From: Paenibacillus farraposensis
GTDB taxonomy: Bacteria; Bacillota; Bacilli; Paenibacillales; Paenibacillaceae
Assembly (NCBI RefSeq): GCF_020736845.1
Contig: NZ_JAFFQR010000079.1
Coordinates: forward strand, 109,824-173,823
DNA: 64,000 nt
Reading direction: 5' to 3'
The notes beneath the pieces were generated by a model that was not told the origin of the DNA, ran no database searches, and was given only the letters and a program-made list of their open reading frames with translations. Below are positions 15,838 to 23,950 of this stretch, piece after piece. The position numbers and the translations under genes were made by a program. Each line of letters begins with the position of its first letter. Position 1 is the stretch's first letter.

Positions 15838-16392
15838 ATGACGACCAGAATCATGATTGTATATGACAGTGAAAATGGGCATACCGAGCGTCTTGCTCGT
15901 TCTATCGCGGAAGGCGCACGTCTGGAGCATACGGAAGTGATGCTAAAGCATGTGAATGAGGCAGATGTAAAAGAGCTGGGGAGTGTAGACGCGATCATAT
16001 GGGGATGTCCGGGCCATTTTGGTACGATCAGCAGCGGACTCAAAAACTGGATTGACAAGCTCGGATATTTGTGGGCGCAGGGCAAGATGGTGGATAAGAT
16101 CGGCGCTGTGTTTTGCACAACTGCTACGGTTCATGGCGGCCTGGAATCAACACTTTTGAATTTGATCACCCCGATGCTCCATCAAGGCATGATTATTGTA
16201 GGGCTGCCCGCCAGTATTGCGGAGAATGCACTCTATGGCTCCTACTATGGTGTAGGGGTTACATGTCCGGTGGAGACAGACCCGAATGGGCCCCCCAATT
16301 TTCCTTCGGGTGATGATCTTGCACTAGGCCGCTCTTTGGGCAAACGGGTCGCAGAGATGGCGGGACGTTACCGTAGCGCTGCAAGAGAATAG
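15838..16392 (+). CDS. WrbA-like flavodoxin/NAD(P)H:quinone oxidoreductase
   Basis: A flavodoxin-fold protein of 184 residues. The FMN phosphate loop is [12 protein letters not shown], the second FMN loop is [19 protein letters not shown], and the third is [14 protein letters not shown], an order typical of WrbA-type quinone reductases. The ATG at 15838 is selected because AAGGATGAT (15822-15830) is a good Shine-Dalgarno match 7 bases away. In-frame ATGs at 15826 and 15829 overlap that site. It is divergent from the efflux pair and 12 bases upstream of a small membrane-protein gene. Confidence 0.85.
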   Translation: MTTRIMIVYDSENGHTERLARSIAEGARLEHTEVMLKHVNEADVKELGSVDAIIWGCPGHFGTISSGLKNWIDKLGYLWAQGKMVDKIGAVFCTTATVHGGLESTLLNLITPMLHQGMIIVGLPASIAENALYGSYYGVGVTCPVETDPNGPPNFPSGDDLALGRSLGKRVAEMAGRYRSAARE

Positions 16393-16404
16393 GAGGCTGC
16401 CCCC

Positions 16405-16881
16405 ATGACCATTGCTTTTATCGCAGTAGCTGTGGTTGCCTTTATCTTTTTGTTGGTATTTAATACGAAAATGGCACGTAAGTCCCCGCCCAAGGCCCGC
16501 AAATCGGGTGAGGATTCCCGGCGAAGAAGCGAGCGTCCTTATCCTGTGCAGGTGGAGCATAAGGCTCTGGAGCTGCCTGATCATGTGCGAGATAGGCAAC
16601 ATACGGTCGTTAATGCAGGGGAACCTCAGGCTGAAGAGCGGAACAAGGCGCCCGATACTCATGTGGATATAAAGCCGGCAAGGGCACGTGGAGATCACCA
16701 AGGAATACACGGTGGTCAGGATTATGGGGATCTGGATTATCGGGCTGCTTTACGTGGATTTGCCGGAAAGGGCGATGACCAGGATGAGCGCTCCCCAAAG
16801 GCCCATGAAGCAAATGAGACTCCCAAAAGCGAGGACGAGCAGTACCGTGAAGCACTGCGCTCCATGAATCGGAACAAATGA
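16405..16881 (+). CDS. Hypothetical single-TM protein with a long charged tail
   Basis: I do not recognise the family. The 158-residue protein has one N-terminal TM helix (residues 3-20) followed by a hydrophilic, Lys/Arg/Asp/Glu/Gln-rich and probably disordered domain. The motif DYRAALRGF is echoed near the C-terminus by QYREALRSM, suggesting two copies of a short repeat. The GGAGG site 8-9 bases before the ATG and the 12-base gap behind the flavodoxin gene indicate an operon. Confidence 0.65.
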   Translation: MTIAFIAVAVVAFIFLLVFNTKMARKSPPKARKSGEDSRRRSERPYPVQVEHKALELPDHVRDRQHTVVNAGEPQAEERNKAPDTHVDIKPARARGDHQGIHGGQDYGDLDYRAALRGFAGKGDDQDERSPKAHEANETPKSEDEQYREALRSMNRNK

Positions 16882-16905
16882 TAGATACGTTCATTGAACG
16901 TGCCA

Positions 16906-16951
16906 AAAGGCTGCTTTTCTGTCTGGATTACAGGCAGAGAGCAGCCTTTTT
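16906..16951. terminator. Bidirectional terminator between convergent genes
   Basis: AAAGGCTGCT (16906-16915) pairs with AGCAGCCTTT (16940-16949). T runs lie on both sides, serving the operon ending at 16881 and the ZIP gene ending at 16962. Confidence 0.85.
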
Positions 16952-16961
16952 GTGCTGTCGG

Positions 16962-17693
16962 CTATAGCCATTCGGTTAGCCCGATCATGGTCATCAAGCC
17001 GAGAATAAAAGAAAATGTAGCAATCCGCTGGTTGCCGTCCCCGTGACTCTCGGGAATCAGCTCCTTGTAGACGATAAACATCATAGCTCCGGCGGCAAAA
17101 GCAAGGCCATAAGGCACCAGTCCGTTAACCCAACTGCTCAAATAAAAACCGATCAGACTCGTAAAGATTTCCACAGCGCCGGTGAGGGTGGCAATGCCCA
17201 GAGCTTTGAAGCGGCCGATGTTTTGATTCACGAGAAACAAGGCTACGATAAAGCCTTCCGGGGCATTTTGCAGGCCGATGGAAAAGGCGATCAGATTGCC
17301 GAGATTTGGGGACTCACTCGCATAGCTGACTCCGACAGAAAGCCCCTCTGGCAAATTATGTAATGTAATCGCTGCAATAATGAGAAAGGATTTGGACTCC
17401 AGTTGAAAGGTCTTGGCGTCGGGGTTCTCCAGATCGGCATGGGGGATATACATTTCCATTACCAATAATACAAGACAGCCGAGCAGGATGCCCGCCGACA
17501 GCACAAACCAATTGGAATGGTGAATAGCCTCGGGAATCAGGTTATACACAGATGCAGAGGTCATGATTCCTGCAGCATAAGCAAGCAGAACATCGCGAAG
17601 CCGATGCGTAACATTGCGCATAAATAATATGGGCACGGCTCCGAGTCCAGTGGACAGGGCGGAAATAAGACTGCCTATAAAAATGTCACTCAT
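16962..17693 (-). CDS. ZIP-family divalent metal transporter
   Basis: A 243-residue membrane protein of the ZIP (GufA/ZupT-like) family with eight TM segments. The metal path is seen as HNLPEG in TM4, QNAPEG in TM5 and ELIPESHG in TM7, and a short His/Asp loop (IPHADLENPD) lies between TM3 and TM4. ZIP proteins bring Zn(II), Fe(II) or Mn(II) into the cytoplasm. A GAGGAG site lies before the ATG. It is monocistronic and convergent with the flavodoxin operon. Confidence 0.92.
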   Translation of the reverse strand: MSDIFIGSLISALSTGLGAVPILFMRNVTHRLRDVLLAYAAGIMTSASVYNLIPEAIHHSNWFVLSAGILLGCLVLLVMEMYIPHADLENPDAKTFQLESKSFLIIAAITLHNLPEGLSVGVSYASESPNLGNLIAFSIGLQNAPEGFIVALFLVNQNIGRFKALGIATLTGAVEIFTSLIGFYLSSWVNGLVPYGLAFAAGAMMFIVYKELIPESHGDGNQRIATFSFILGLMTMIGLTEWL

Positions 17694-17973
17694 ATCCGGA
17701 ATAACTCCTCTATACCTGATTGATCTGCAAGCATCGCTTCATGAAAACTTCATTTGACTGTTTACAGCTCTTTCCGCATAATAAAATTAAGATTTAGAAT
17801 CAGTCTAAGTCATAGAAAGCGATTAAAACAAGTGAGCTGTTTTTATAACATCCGGGTGTCGGGCTCTTGAGTAAGCTGCTGACAGAACTGCTTTTAGAGT
17901 ATATGCGTCAGACCAGCACCCGGTACCGAAAACTTGCTATATAATACTATGCTATTTTAGGAGGAACCAAGAT
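17694..17973 (+). other. trxB upstream region with long-range stem
   Basis: No gene is seen. CCGGGTG (17852-17858) and CACCCGG (17917-17923) can pair around a loop that has its own partly complementary TGCTGAC/GTCAG segments. A TATAAT at 17940-17945 lies close to the trxB start and could be its -10 box, but no good -35 is evident. Confidence 0.45.
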
Positions 17974-18915
17974 ATGTACAAGTCTATTATTATAGGTACC
18001 GGCCCTGCCGGTTTGACTGCTGCGATTTATCTGGCACGTGCCAACATGAACCCGCTGGTGATTGAAGGACCACAGCCAGGCGGACAATTAACCACGACTA
18101 CTGAAGTCGAAAACTTCCCTGGATTTCCTGAAGGAATCATGGGTCCAGAGTTGATGGATAATATGCGTAAGCAGGCGGAGCGTTTTGGCGCTGAATTCCG
18201 CACAGGCTGGGTAAACAAGGTAGACACAACCGCTCGTCCGTTTACACTGGATGTAGAAGGCTTGGGTGAGCTGGTTACTGATACACTGATCATCTCCACA
18301 GGCGCGAGTGCGAAATACCTCGGGATTCCTGGCGAGCAGGAGAATATCGGCCGTGGCGTGAGCACCTGTGCAACCTGTGACGGATTCTTTTTTCGCGGCA
18401 AAGAAATTGTGGTCATTGGCGGTGGGGATTCAGCGCTGGAGGAAGCGGGCTTCCTGACACGCTTTGCCTCGAAAGTAACGCTTGTACATCGTCGTGACGA
18501 ACTGCGTGCCTCCAAAATTATGCAGGATCGTGCCCGTGCGAACAGTAAAATTGAGTGGGCGCTCAACCATACTCCTGTGGAAGTGATTGCTGACGAGAAC
18601 GGGGTAACCGGCTTGAAAGTACTGAACAATGCAACAGGCGAAGAGAAAATCATTACGGTTAACGGCGTGTTCGTAGCAATAGGACACCATCCAAACACAG
18701 GCTTCCTTGAGGGCCAAATTACAACCGATGCGAACGGTTATATTATGGTGAACCCTGGTACTTCCGAGACGAACGTACCTGGCATATTCGCTTGCGGAGA
18801 CGTACAGGATACACGCTACAGACAAGCGATTACAGCAGCAGGCAGCGGCTGCATGGCCGCTATGGACAGCGAGAAGTATATCGAAAGTCTGGAGCACAGC
18901 GCGCTGGCTTTGTAA
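17974..18915 (+). CDS. trxB: Thioredoxin reductase
   Basis: An NADPH-dependent flavoprotein of 313 residues that reduces thioredoxin. The N-terminal FAD loop is [16 protein letters not shown], the redox-active disulfide is C132-A-T-C135 in [11 protein letters not shown], the NADP loop is [10 protein letters not shown] followed by HRRDELRAS, and the C-terminal FAD motif is [10 protein letters not shown]. Length is typical of low-Mr bacterial TrxB. The GGAGG site is well placed before the ATG. A glutaredoxin-like gene follows 59 bases downstream. Confidence 0.96.
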   Translation: MYKSIIIGTGPAGLTAAIYLARANMNPLVIEGPQPGGQLTTTTEVENFPGFPEGIMGPELMDNMRKQAERFGAEFRTGWVNKVDTTARPFTLDVEGLGELVTDTLIISTGASAKYLGIPGEQENIGRGVSTCATCDGFFFRGKEIVVIGGGDSALEEAGFLTRFASKVTLVHRRDELRASKIMQDRARANSKIEWALNHTPVEVIADENGVTGLKVLNNATGEEKIITVNGVFVAIGHHPNTGFLEGQITTDANGYIMVNPGTSETNVPGIFACGDVQDTRYRQAITAAGSGCMAAMDSEKYIESLEHSALAL

Positions 18916-18974
18916 TATTGCGAGCAAATATGAATAATATAATGTTTAGAACCATATTTAATGAGGTGATATTC

Positions 18975-19205
18975 ATGAAAAAAGCAATTGTATACACATC
19001 TACAAATTGCCCGCATTGCCGTCAAGTCAAAAGCTATTTGACTGATAAAGGCGTGGAGTTCGAAGAACGCAATATCGAAACCAATGAAGCTTTCGCTCAA
19101 GAGGTTTGGAATATGGGCATTCGTGCCGTTCCCTTGACTCTGATCGGGGAAGAGCGTATTTCCGGCATGAACAAAACCAAGTTTGAAAAAGTGTTGAACG
19201 CTTAA
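18975..19205 (+). CDS. Glutaredoxin-like (NrdH/YruB-type) protein
   Basis: A 76-residue thioredoxin-fold protein with active site C12-P-H-C15, a cis-Pro segment (RAVPLTLIGEERISGMN) and a C-terminal helix. The size and GE-RISG element fit the glutaredoxin-like/NrdH group, which can take electrons from thioredoxin reductase encoded just upstream. The ATG at 18975 is set by GAGGTGAT four bases upstream. Upstream in-frame codons overlap trxB and are not part of the gene. Confidence 0.9.
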   Translation: MKKAIVYTSTNCPHCRQVKSYLTDKGVEFEERNIETNEAFAQEVWNMGIRAVPLTLIGEERISGMNKTKFEKVLNA

Positions 19206-19249
19206 TTCTGCTTAAGCGAGACAGACAAATTGTCATTTGGTTAAAATAG

Positions 19250-19285
19250 GGCCCTCGCCAGTTCATACAGCGCGAGGGCCTGTTC
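19250..19285 (+). terminator. Terminator after the glutaredoxin-like gene
   Basis: GGCCCTCGC (19250-19258) and GCGAGGGCC (19272-19280) form a perfect GC-rich stem. The following TGTTCATT is only moderately T-rich. Confidence 0.7.
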
Positions 19286-19427
19286 ATTAGGCAAAAATCA
19301 GCGGCAATGCGATTGGCGGCGTTAAAAATCCTTATCTTGAAAACAAGTGATTGGGGTTGGTATCGCCAATAATGGTCTGTAAAAATAAAAGGGTGTATAG
19401 GAACGTTAGTGTTCCTGTACGTCTTTT

Positions 19428-20600
19428 TTACATAGATACCCGTACACGCCCGAGAAAAGGGGCTGTGGCTGCATAGGCTGCGCCCAGCATGGTCGAACGG
19501 CTGCCAAGCGTGGAAAAACGGATTTGCAGCTGCCGGCGATGATATGGCAGGGCACGCTGGTCAATCGCCTCACGCATACGCTGCTCCAGCCATGGTCTGG
19601 CTTCCGCCAGCGGGCCGCCGATAATGAGCATTTCCGGGTTCAGGCTGTTCACAATATTGGCAATGCCCACACCCAAATATTGCCCGATATCCTGAAAGAC
19701 GCTTAACGTATTGGCGTCACCATGCCGGGCAAACGGCAGCAATTCGGCTGTACGGTACGCGGGCAGAGCGAGGGCGGGCGCTGTATATGCCTTTTCCGAG
19801 GCGTACAGCTCCCAGCAGCCCCGGCTGCCACAGGAGCAGGAACGCCCATTCCAGTCAATGGTCATATGACCGGTCTCGCCAGCGTATCCCCAGGCCCCTT
19901 GATACGGCTTGCCGTCAATCATAATCCCGGCCCCAATCCCGGAGCCTGCGCTGATGTAGACCAGATCCCGCACCAGCTGCCGATGTTCGCCGTCCATACC
20001 ATAGTACAGCTCGCCCTGCGCGCCGGCGTTGGCCTCGTTATCCACCACGACGGGCAGGCCAAGCTCTGTCTCAAGCTGCTGCCGCAGTGGAACCTCGCCC
20101 CAGCCCAGATTGGGCGCGAACAGAACAGTTCCCGATTCATCCACCATACCCGGCACGCCCAGCCCAATGCCGACGATATCGTGAGGGGAGGGAGGAGCGG
20201 CCTGCATGAGCTGCCGAATCAGCTTTAGGATCTGTTCCATGACAAAGGCCGGATCATGCTGTGACAGAGGGAGGGTAAGCTCGGTTTCAATAGCGCCTGC
20301 CAAATCAGTTAGAGCGCCCTGGATATACTGCACGCTGACCTCGATACCGATTACAAAGCCAGCGCGGCTGTTAAACAGCAGCATCAAAGGCTTGCGTCCG
20401 CCACTGGACTCGCCTAATCCCGTTTCATATACAAGCCCCTCGGCGATTAACTCAGCTACCAGGTTGGAGATGGTAGCCTTGTTTAACCCGGTCTGGCTTG
20501 ATAATTGTGCCCGGGATAATGGGGCATGGAGGCGGATACGCTCGAGCACAATGGATTTATTCAGTTTTTTGACCAGCGCCTGATCGCCAGTGACATTCAT
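19428..20600 (-). CDS. xylR: Xylose-responsive ROK-family repressor
   Basis: A 390-residue repressor with an N-terminal winged HTH (residues about 15-65: LSRAQLSSQTGLNKATISNLV) and a ROK sugar-kinase-like domain. The domain shows GIGLGVPGMVDE, DNEANAGAQGE, the zinc motif CSCGSRGCWE and GGPLAEARPW. XylR binds xylose and leaves its operator, and the neighbouring divergent xylAB genes and operator support this identity. The ATG is preceded by AGGAAGTGAAAAGG. Confidence 0.93.
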   Translation of the reverse strand: MNVTGDQALVKKLNKSIVLERIRLHAPLSRAQLSSQTGLNKATISNLVAELIAEGLVYETGLGESSGGRKPLMLLFNSRAGFVIGIEVSVQYIQGALTDLAGAIETELTLPLSQHDPAFVMEQILKLIRQLMQAAPPSPHDIVGIGLGVPGMVDESGTVLFAPNLGWGEVPLRQQLETELGLPVVVDNEANAGAQGELYYGMDGEHRQLVRDLVYISAGSGIGAGIMIDGKPYQGAWGYAGETGHMTIDWNGRSCSCGSRGCWELYASEKAYTAPALALPAYRTAELLPFARHGDANTLSVFQDIGQYLGVGIANIVNSLNPEMLIIGGPLAEARPWLEQRMREAIDQRALPYHRRQLQIRFSTLGSRSTMLGAAYAATAPFLGRVRVSM

Positions 20601-20652
20601 GACCTTTTCACTTCCTGTTGGTGTAATTCCCGATATTATATCATAAAAGCAA

Positions 20653-20696
20653 ACTTAGTTTAACCAATAGACAAAGTCTTTTGGCTGTGCTAGAAT
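20653..20696 (+). promoter_or_regulatory. XylR operator overlapping the xylA promoter
   Basis: ACTTAGTTTA-N5-TAGACAAAGT (20653-20677) is a 10-5-10 imperfect palindrome resembling the Bacillus XylR operator. Its right arm contains the -35 box TAGACA (20668-20673), which is 17 bases from the -10 box TAGAAT (20691-20696). Repressor binding would block the -35 box. Confidence 0.8.
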
Positions 20697-20702
20697 CTTT
20701 TT

Positions 20703-20716
20703 TGTAAACGGTTACT
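20703..20716 (+). promoter_or_regulatory. CcpA catabolite-responsive element (cre) before xylA
   Basis: TGTAAACGGTTACT agrees with the cre consensus TGWAANCGNTNWCA at 13 of 14 positions. It lies immediately downstream of the xylA -10 box, a roadblock position typical for glucose repression. Confidence 0.8.
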
Positions 20717-20747
20717 ATAACGATTGCTACAAAGGAGGAACTTATTG

Positions 20748-22064
20748 ATGGCTTATTTCGAGCAAGTATCCAAAATTCATTTTGAGGGCAAGCAATCCAA
20801 TAATCCTTTTGCATTTAAATTTTATAATCCTAAAGAAGTTGTGTCCGGGAAAACGATGGAAGAGCATTTGCGTTTTAGCATGGCATATTGGCATACCCTC
20901 GTTGCAGGCGGCTCCGATCCGTTCGGGGTAGAGACTGCGCAACGTTCGTGGTCCAAGTTTAGAGGCATGGATTTGGCGAAGGCTCGTGTGGAAGCTGCTT
21001 TTGAGCTGCTGGATAAGCTGAACCTGCCTTATTTTGCTTTCCACGATGTGGATATCGCCCCGGAAGGCGCGTCCCTGAAGGAGTTTTACAGCAATCTGGA
21101 TACGATCGTGGATATGATCGAGGAGCATATGAAGGCTACGGGGAAAAAGCTGCTGTGGAACACGGCAAACATGTTTAGCCATCCTCGTTATGTGCATGGA
21201 GCTGCGTCAGCCTGCAATGCGGACGTATACGCGCATGCAGCCGCCCAGATCAAGAAGGGCCTGGAAATAGGGAAGCGTTTGGGCGCAGACAACTATGTGT
21301 TCTGGGGTGGCCGTGAAGGCTACGAAACACTGCTCAATACAGATATGAAGCTGGAGCAGGATAACCTGGGCCGAATGTTCCATATGGCTGTCGACTATGC
21401 GCGTGAAATTGGCTTTGATGCTCAGTTCCTGATCGAGCCTAAACCGAAGGAGCCAACCAAGCATCAGTATGATTTTGATGCGGCGACGACGATTGCCTTC
21501 CTGCAAAGATACGATCTGGATCAGCATTTCAAGCTTAATCTGGAAGCTAACCATGCGACGCTGGCGGGTCATACCTTTGATCATGAGCTGCGTGTGGCCC
21601 GGATTAACGGTATGCTGGGCTCGCTGGATGCGAACCAGGGAGATTTGATGCTGGGCTGGGACACAGACGAATTCCCGGTAGACCTGTATGATGCGACCCT
21701 GACCATGTATGAAGTGCTGCAAAACAAAGGCCTGGGCCGTGGAGGCATCAATTTTGATGCCAAGGTCCGCAGAGCTTCATTTGAGCCGGAAGATTTGTTC
21801 CTCGCACACATTGCAGGGATGGATACGTATGCAAAAGGCTTGAAGATCGCCGCCAAGCTGATCGAGGATCATGTGTTTGATGATTTTATCGAGCAGCGCT
21901 ACATCAGCTTTAAAGAAGGCATCGGCGCAGACATCGTATCCGGCAAAGCAACGCTTGCCTCGCTGGCTGAATATGCACTGGCGAATGAAGCACCACGCAA
22001 AAACGTGTCCGGTCGTCAGGAATATTTGAAGGCGACATTAAATCAATATATTACAGCGGATTAA
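20748..22064 (+). CDS. xylA: Xylose isomerase
   Basis: A metal-dependent isomerase of 438 residues converting D-xylose to D-xylulose. Conserved elements are the catalytic His region [13 protein letters not shown], the substrate/metal part [35 protein letters not shown], and the late metal site GWDTDEFP. Length matches the longer class II isomerases. The ATG at 20748 follows AAAGGAGGAAC. It is the first gene of the xylAB operon, controlled by XylR and a cre site. Confidence 0.97.
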   Translation: MAYFEQVSKIHFEGKQSNNPFAFKFYNPKEVVSGKTMEEHLRFSMAYWHTLVAGGSDPFGVETAQRSWSKFRGMDLAKARVEAAFELLDKLNLPYFAFHDVDIAPEGASLKEFYSNLDTIVDMIEEHMKATGKKLLWNTANMFSHPRYVHGAASACNADVYAHAAAQIKKGLEIGKRLGADNYVFWGGREGYETLLNTDMKLEQDNLGRMFHMAVDYAREIGFDAQFLIEPKPKEPTKHQYDFDAATTIAFLQRYDLDQHFKLNLEANHATLAGHTFDHELRVARINGMLGSLDANQGDLMLGWDTDEFPVDLYDATLTMYEVLQNKGLGRGGINFDAKVRRASFEPEDLFLAHIAGMDTYAKGLKIAAKLIEDHVFDDFIEQRYISFKEGIGADIVSGKATLASLAEYALANEAPRKNVSGRQEYLKATLNQYITAD

Positions 22065-22126
22065 TAGCATAATCTAATCTATAGATCAAATCATGGATAC
22101 ATGGTAGCAGGGAAGGAGGAACATCG

Positions 22127-23650
22127 ATGCAGAAAGAGATACAACAGAAGCGGGAGCGGTATGTCATCGGCGTCGATCTAGGGACCAGCGCAGTCAAAAC
22201 AGTACTGGTCAACCGCAAGGGACAAGTGGCTTATGAGGCTTCCCAGTCTTATCCACTCTATCAGCCGAAGGCAGGGTATAGTGAACAGCATCCTGAGGAT
22301 TGGGTCAGCGGAACGCTGGCGTCGCTGAAGCAGCTCGTGGAAAAGGCCGGAATTGGCGGTGCAGATGCCGTGGACGGCATTAGCTTTTCGGGACAGATGC
22401 ACGGGCTTGTGTTGACCGACAAGGAAGGCCAAGTGCTTCGTCCGGCTATTCTGTGGAATGACACGCGCACAACGGCACAATGTCGCCGTATTGAAGAACA
22501 GCTCGGACCGGAGCTGCTGCGCATCGCACGCAATCGCTCGCTCGAGGGCTTCACGCTGCCCAAGCTGCTGTGGGTGCTGGAGCATGAGCCGGACGTGCTG
22601 GCGCGTGCAGCCCATTTTATGCTGCCGAAGGATTATGTGCGGTACCGTCTGACCGGGCAGCTGGCGATGGAGTATTCAGATGCAGCCGGTACGCTGCTGC
22701 TGGATGTCGCCCAAAAGCAGTGGAGCCAGGAGATCGCCGCTGCGTTTGAATTGCCGTTATCGTTATTCCCGCCGCTGGTGGAATCTTTTGACCAGACAGG
22801 TACACTGCTGCCGGAGATTGCGGAGCAGAGCGGACTTTCGCCTGGAACCAAGGTGTATGCGGGGGGCGCAGACAACGCATGTGGAGCGATTGGTGCAGGC
22901 ATTTTGAGCGAAGGCCGTACCATGTGCAGCATCGGCACCTCTGGCGTTGTGCTTTCCTATGAGGAGCGCAAGGATATTGATGTGCAGGGCCGGGCGCATT
23001 TTTTTAATCATAGTGAGCAGGATGCTTATTATATCATGGGAGTTACACTTGCGGCCGGGTACAGCTTAACCTGGTTTAAGGAAACCTTTACGCCGGGGCT
23101 TTCTTTTGATGCGCTGCTGGAGGATGTCGGCTCTGTGGAGCCAGGCAGCCGTGGACTGCTGTTTACGCCTTATATCGTCGGCGAACGCACCCCTCATCCG
23201 GATGCGAACATCCGGGGCAGCTTTATCGGGATGGATGCGGGGCATGGGCTTGCGCATTTTACACGGGCGGTGCTGGAGGGAATTACGTTTTCGCTCAAGG
23301 AATCAATTGATATTCTCAGAGGAACAGGCAAAACGGTGAAAGAGGTCATTTCCATCGGCGGTGGTGCGCGCAGCGAGGCGTGGCTGCAAATGCAGGCCGA
23401 TATTTTCAATGCCGATATCATCAAGCTGGAGAGTGAGCAGGGACCTGCCCTGGGAGCAGCCATGCTGGCTGCATACGGCAGCGGCTGGTTTGCATCGCTG
23501 CAAGCGTGTGCTGAAGTATTTCTGCGCGAGGCTGCGAGATATTCACCGAACCCGGAGCATGTGGCTCGGTATGAAGGTTTGTATGGACTGTATCGTGAAG
23601 TTTACCCGCACACGCGGGAGCTCAATGAACATTTGGCGAAATATCGCTGA
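22127..23650 (+). CDS. xylB: Xylulokinase
   Basis: A FGGY-family kinase of 507 residues that phosphorylates D-xylulose to xylulose 5-phosphate. The N-terminal ATPase core shows GVDLGTSAVKTVLV, the substrate motif is GISFSGQMHGLVLTD with ILWNDTRT, and the second domain has GGADNACGAIGAG and SIGGGARSEAWLQMQADIF. The GGAAGGAGGAAC site precedes the ATG. The 62-base gap after xylA and the shared terminator indicate one transcript. Confidence 0.96.
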   Translation: MQKEIQQKRERYVIGVDLGTSAVKTVLVNRKGQVAYEASQSYPLYQPKAGYSEQHPEDWVSGTLASLKQLVEKAGIGGADAVDGISFSGQMHGLVLTDKEGQVLRPAILWNDTRTTAQCRRIEEQLGPELLRIARNRSLEGFTLPKLLWVLEHEPDVLARAAHFMLPKDYVRYRLTGQLAMEYSDAAGTLLLDVAQKQWSQEIAAAFELPLSLFPPLVESFDQTGTLLPEIAEQSGLSPGTKVYAGGADNACGAIGAGILSEGRTMCSIGTSGVVLSYEERKDIDVQGRAHFFNHSEQDAYYIMGVTLAAGYSLTWFKETFTPGLSFDALLEDVGSVEPGSRGLLFTPYIVGERTPHPDANIRGSFIGMDAGHGLAHFTRAVLEGITFSLKESIDILRGTGKTVKEVISIGGGARSEAWLQMQADIFNADIIKLESEQGPALGAAMLAAYGSGWFASLQACAEVFLREAARYSPNPEHVARYEGLYGLYREVYPHTRELNEHLAKYR

Positions 23651-23677
23651 GTACCTGTAAGTTCGAAAACATAGGAA

Positions 23678-23717
23678 AAGCGCCTGTGAGTCAGATAAAC
23701 CCGCAGACGCTTTTTTT
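23678..23717. terminator. Terminator between xylB and the convergent feo genes
   Basis: AAGCGCCTGTG pairs with CGCAGACGCTT (one mismatch, one G-U), with T-rich flanks on both strands. Confidence 0.8.
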
Positions 23718-23737
23718 AATGGAAGGATAAGTTTGAA

Positions 23738-23914
23738 TTAGACATTACTCTTGATGTTGGTATGGTCTTCTTTTACAGCACTCACGGTACAGCCCGAACA
23801 TGACTTGCTTGATGAGCATCCGGGACAGGCGCCTTGGCGGCTTTTTCGAAAAAAGCGTACCAGCACCCATGCGCTATAACCGAGGATCAACAACAATATA
23901 ATCACATTGATCAT
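23738..23914 (-). CDS. FeoB-associated Cys-rich membrane protein
   Basis: A 58-residue protein with one N-terminal TM helix (INVIILLLILGYSAWVLV) and a Cys cluster CPGC...SCSGC, typical of the small FeoB-associated proteins found 3' of feoB in Firmicutes. The cluster may bind iron or sense redox state, but the role is not established. ATG 23914 is chosen over GTG 23923 because the GGAAG site would otherwise be too close. It is 36 bases downstream of feoB. Confidence 0.85.
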   Translation of the reverse strand: MINVIILLLILGYSAWVLVRFFRKSRQGACPGCSSSKSCSGCTVSAVKEDHTNIKSNV

Positions 23915-23950
23915 GGAATCCACTTCCTTTTATTGTTCATAAAGTCTAAT

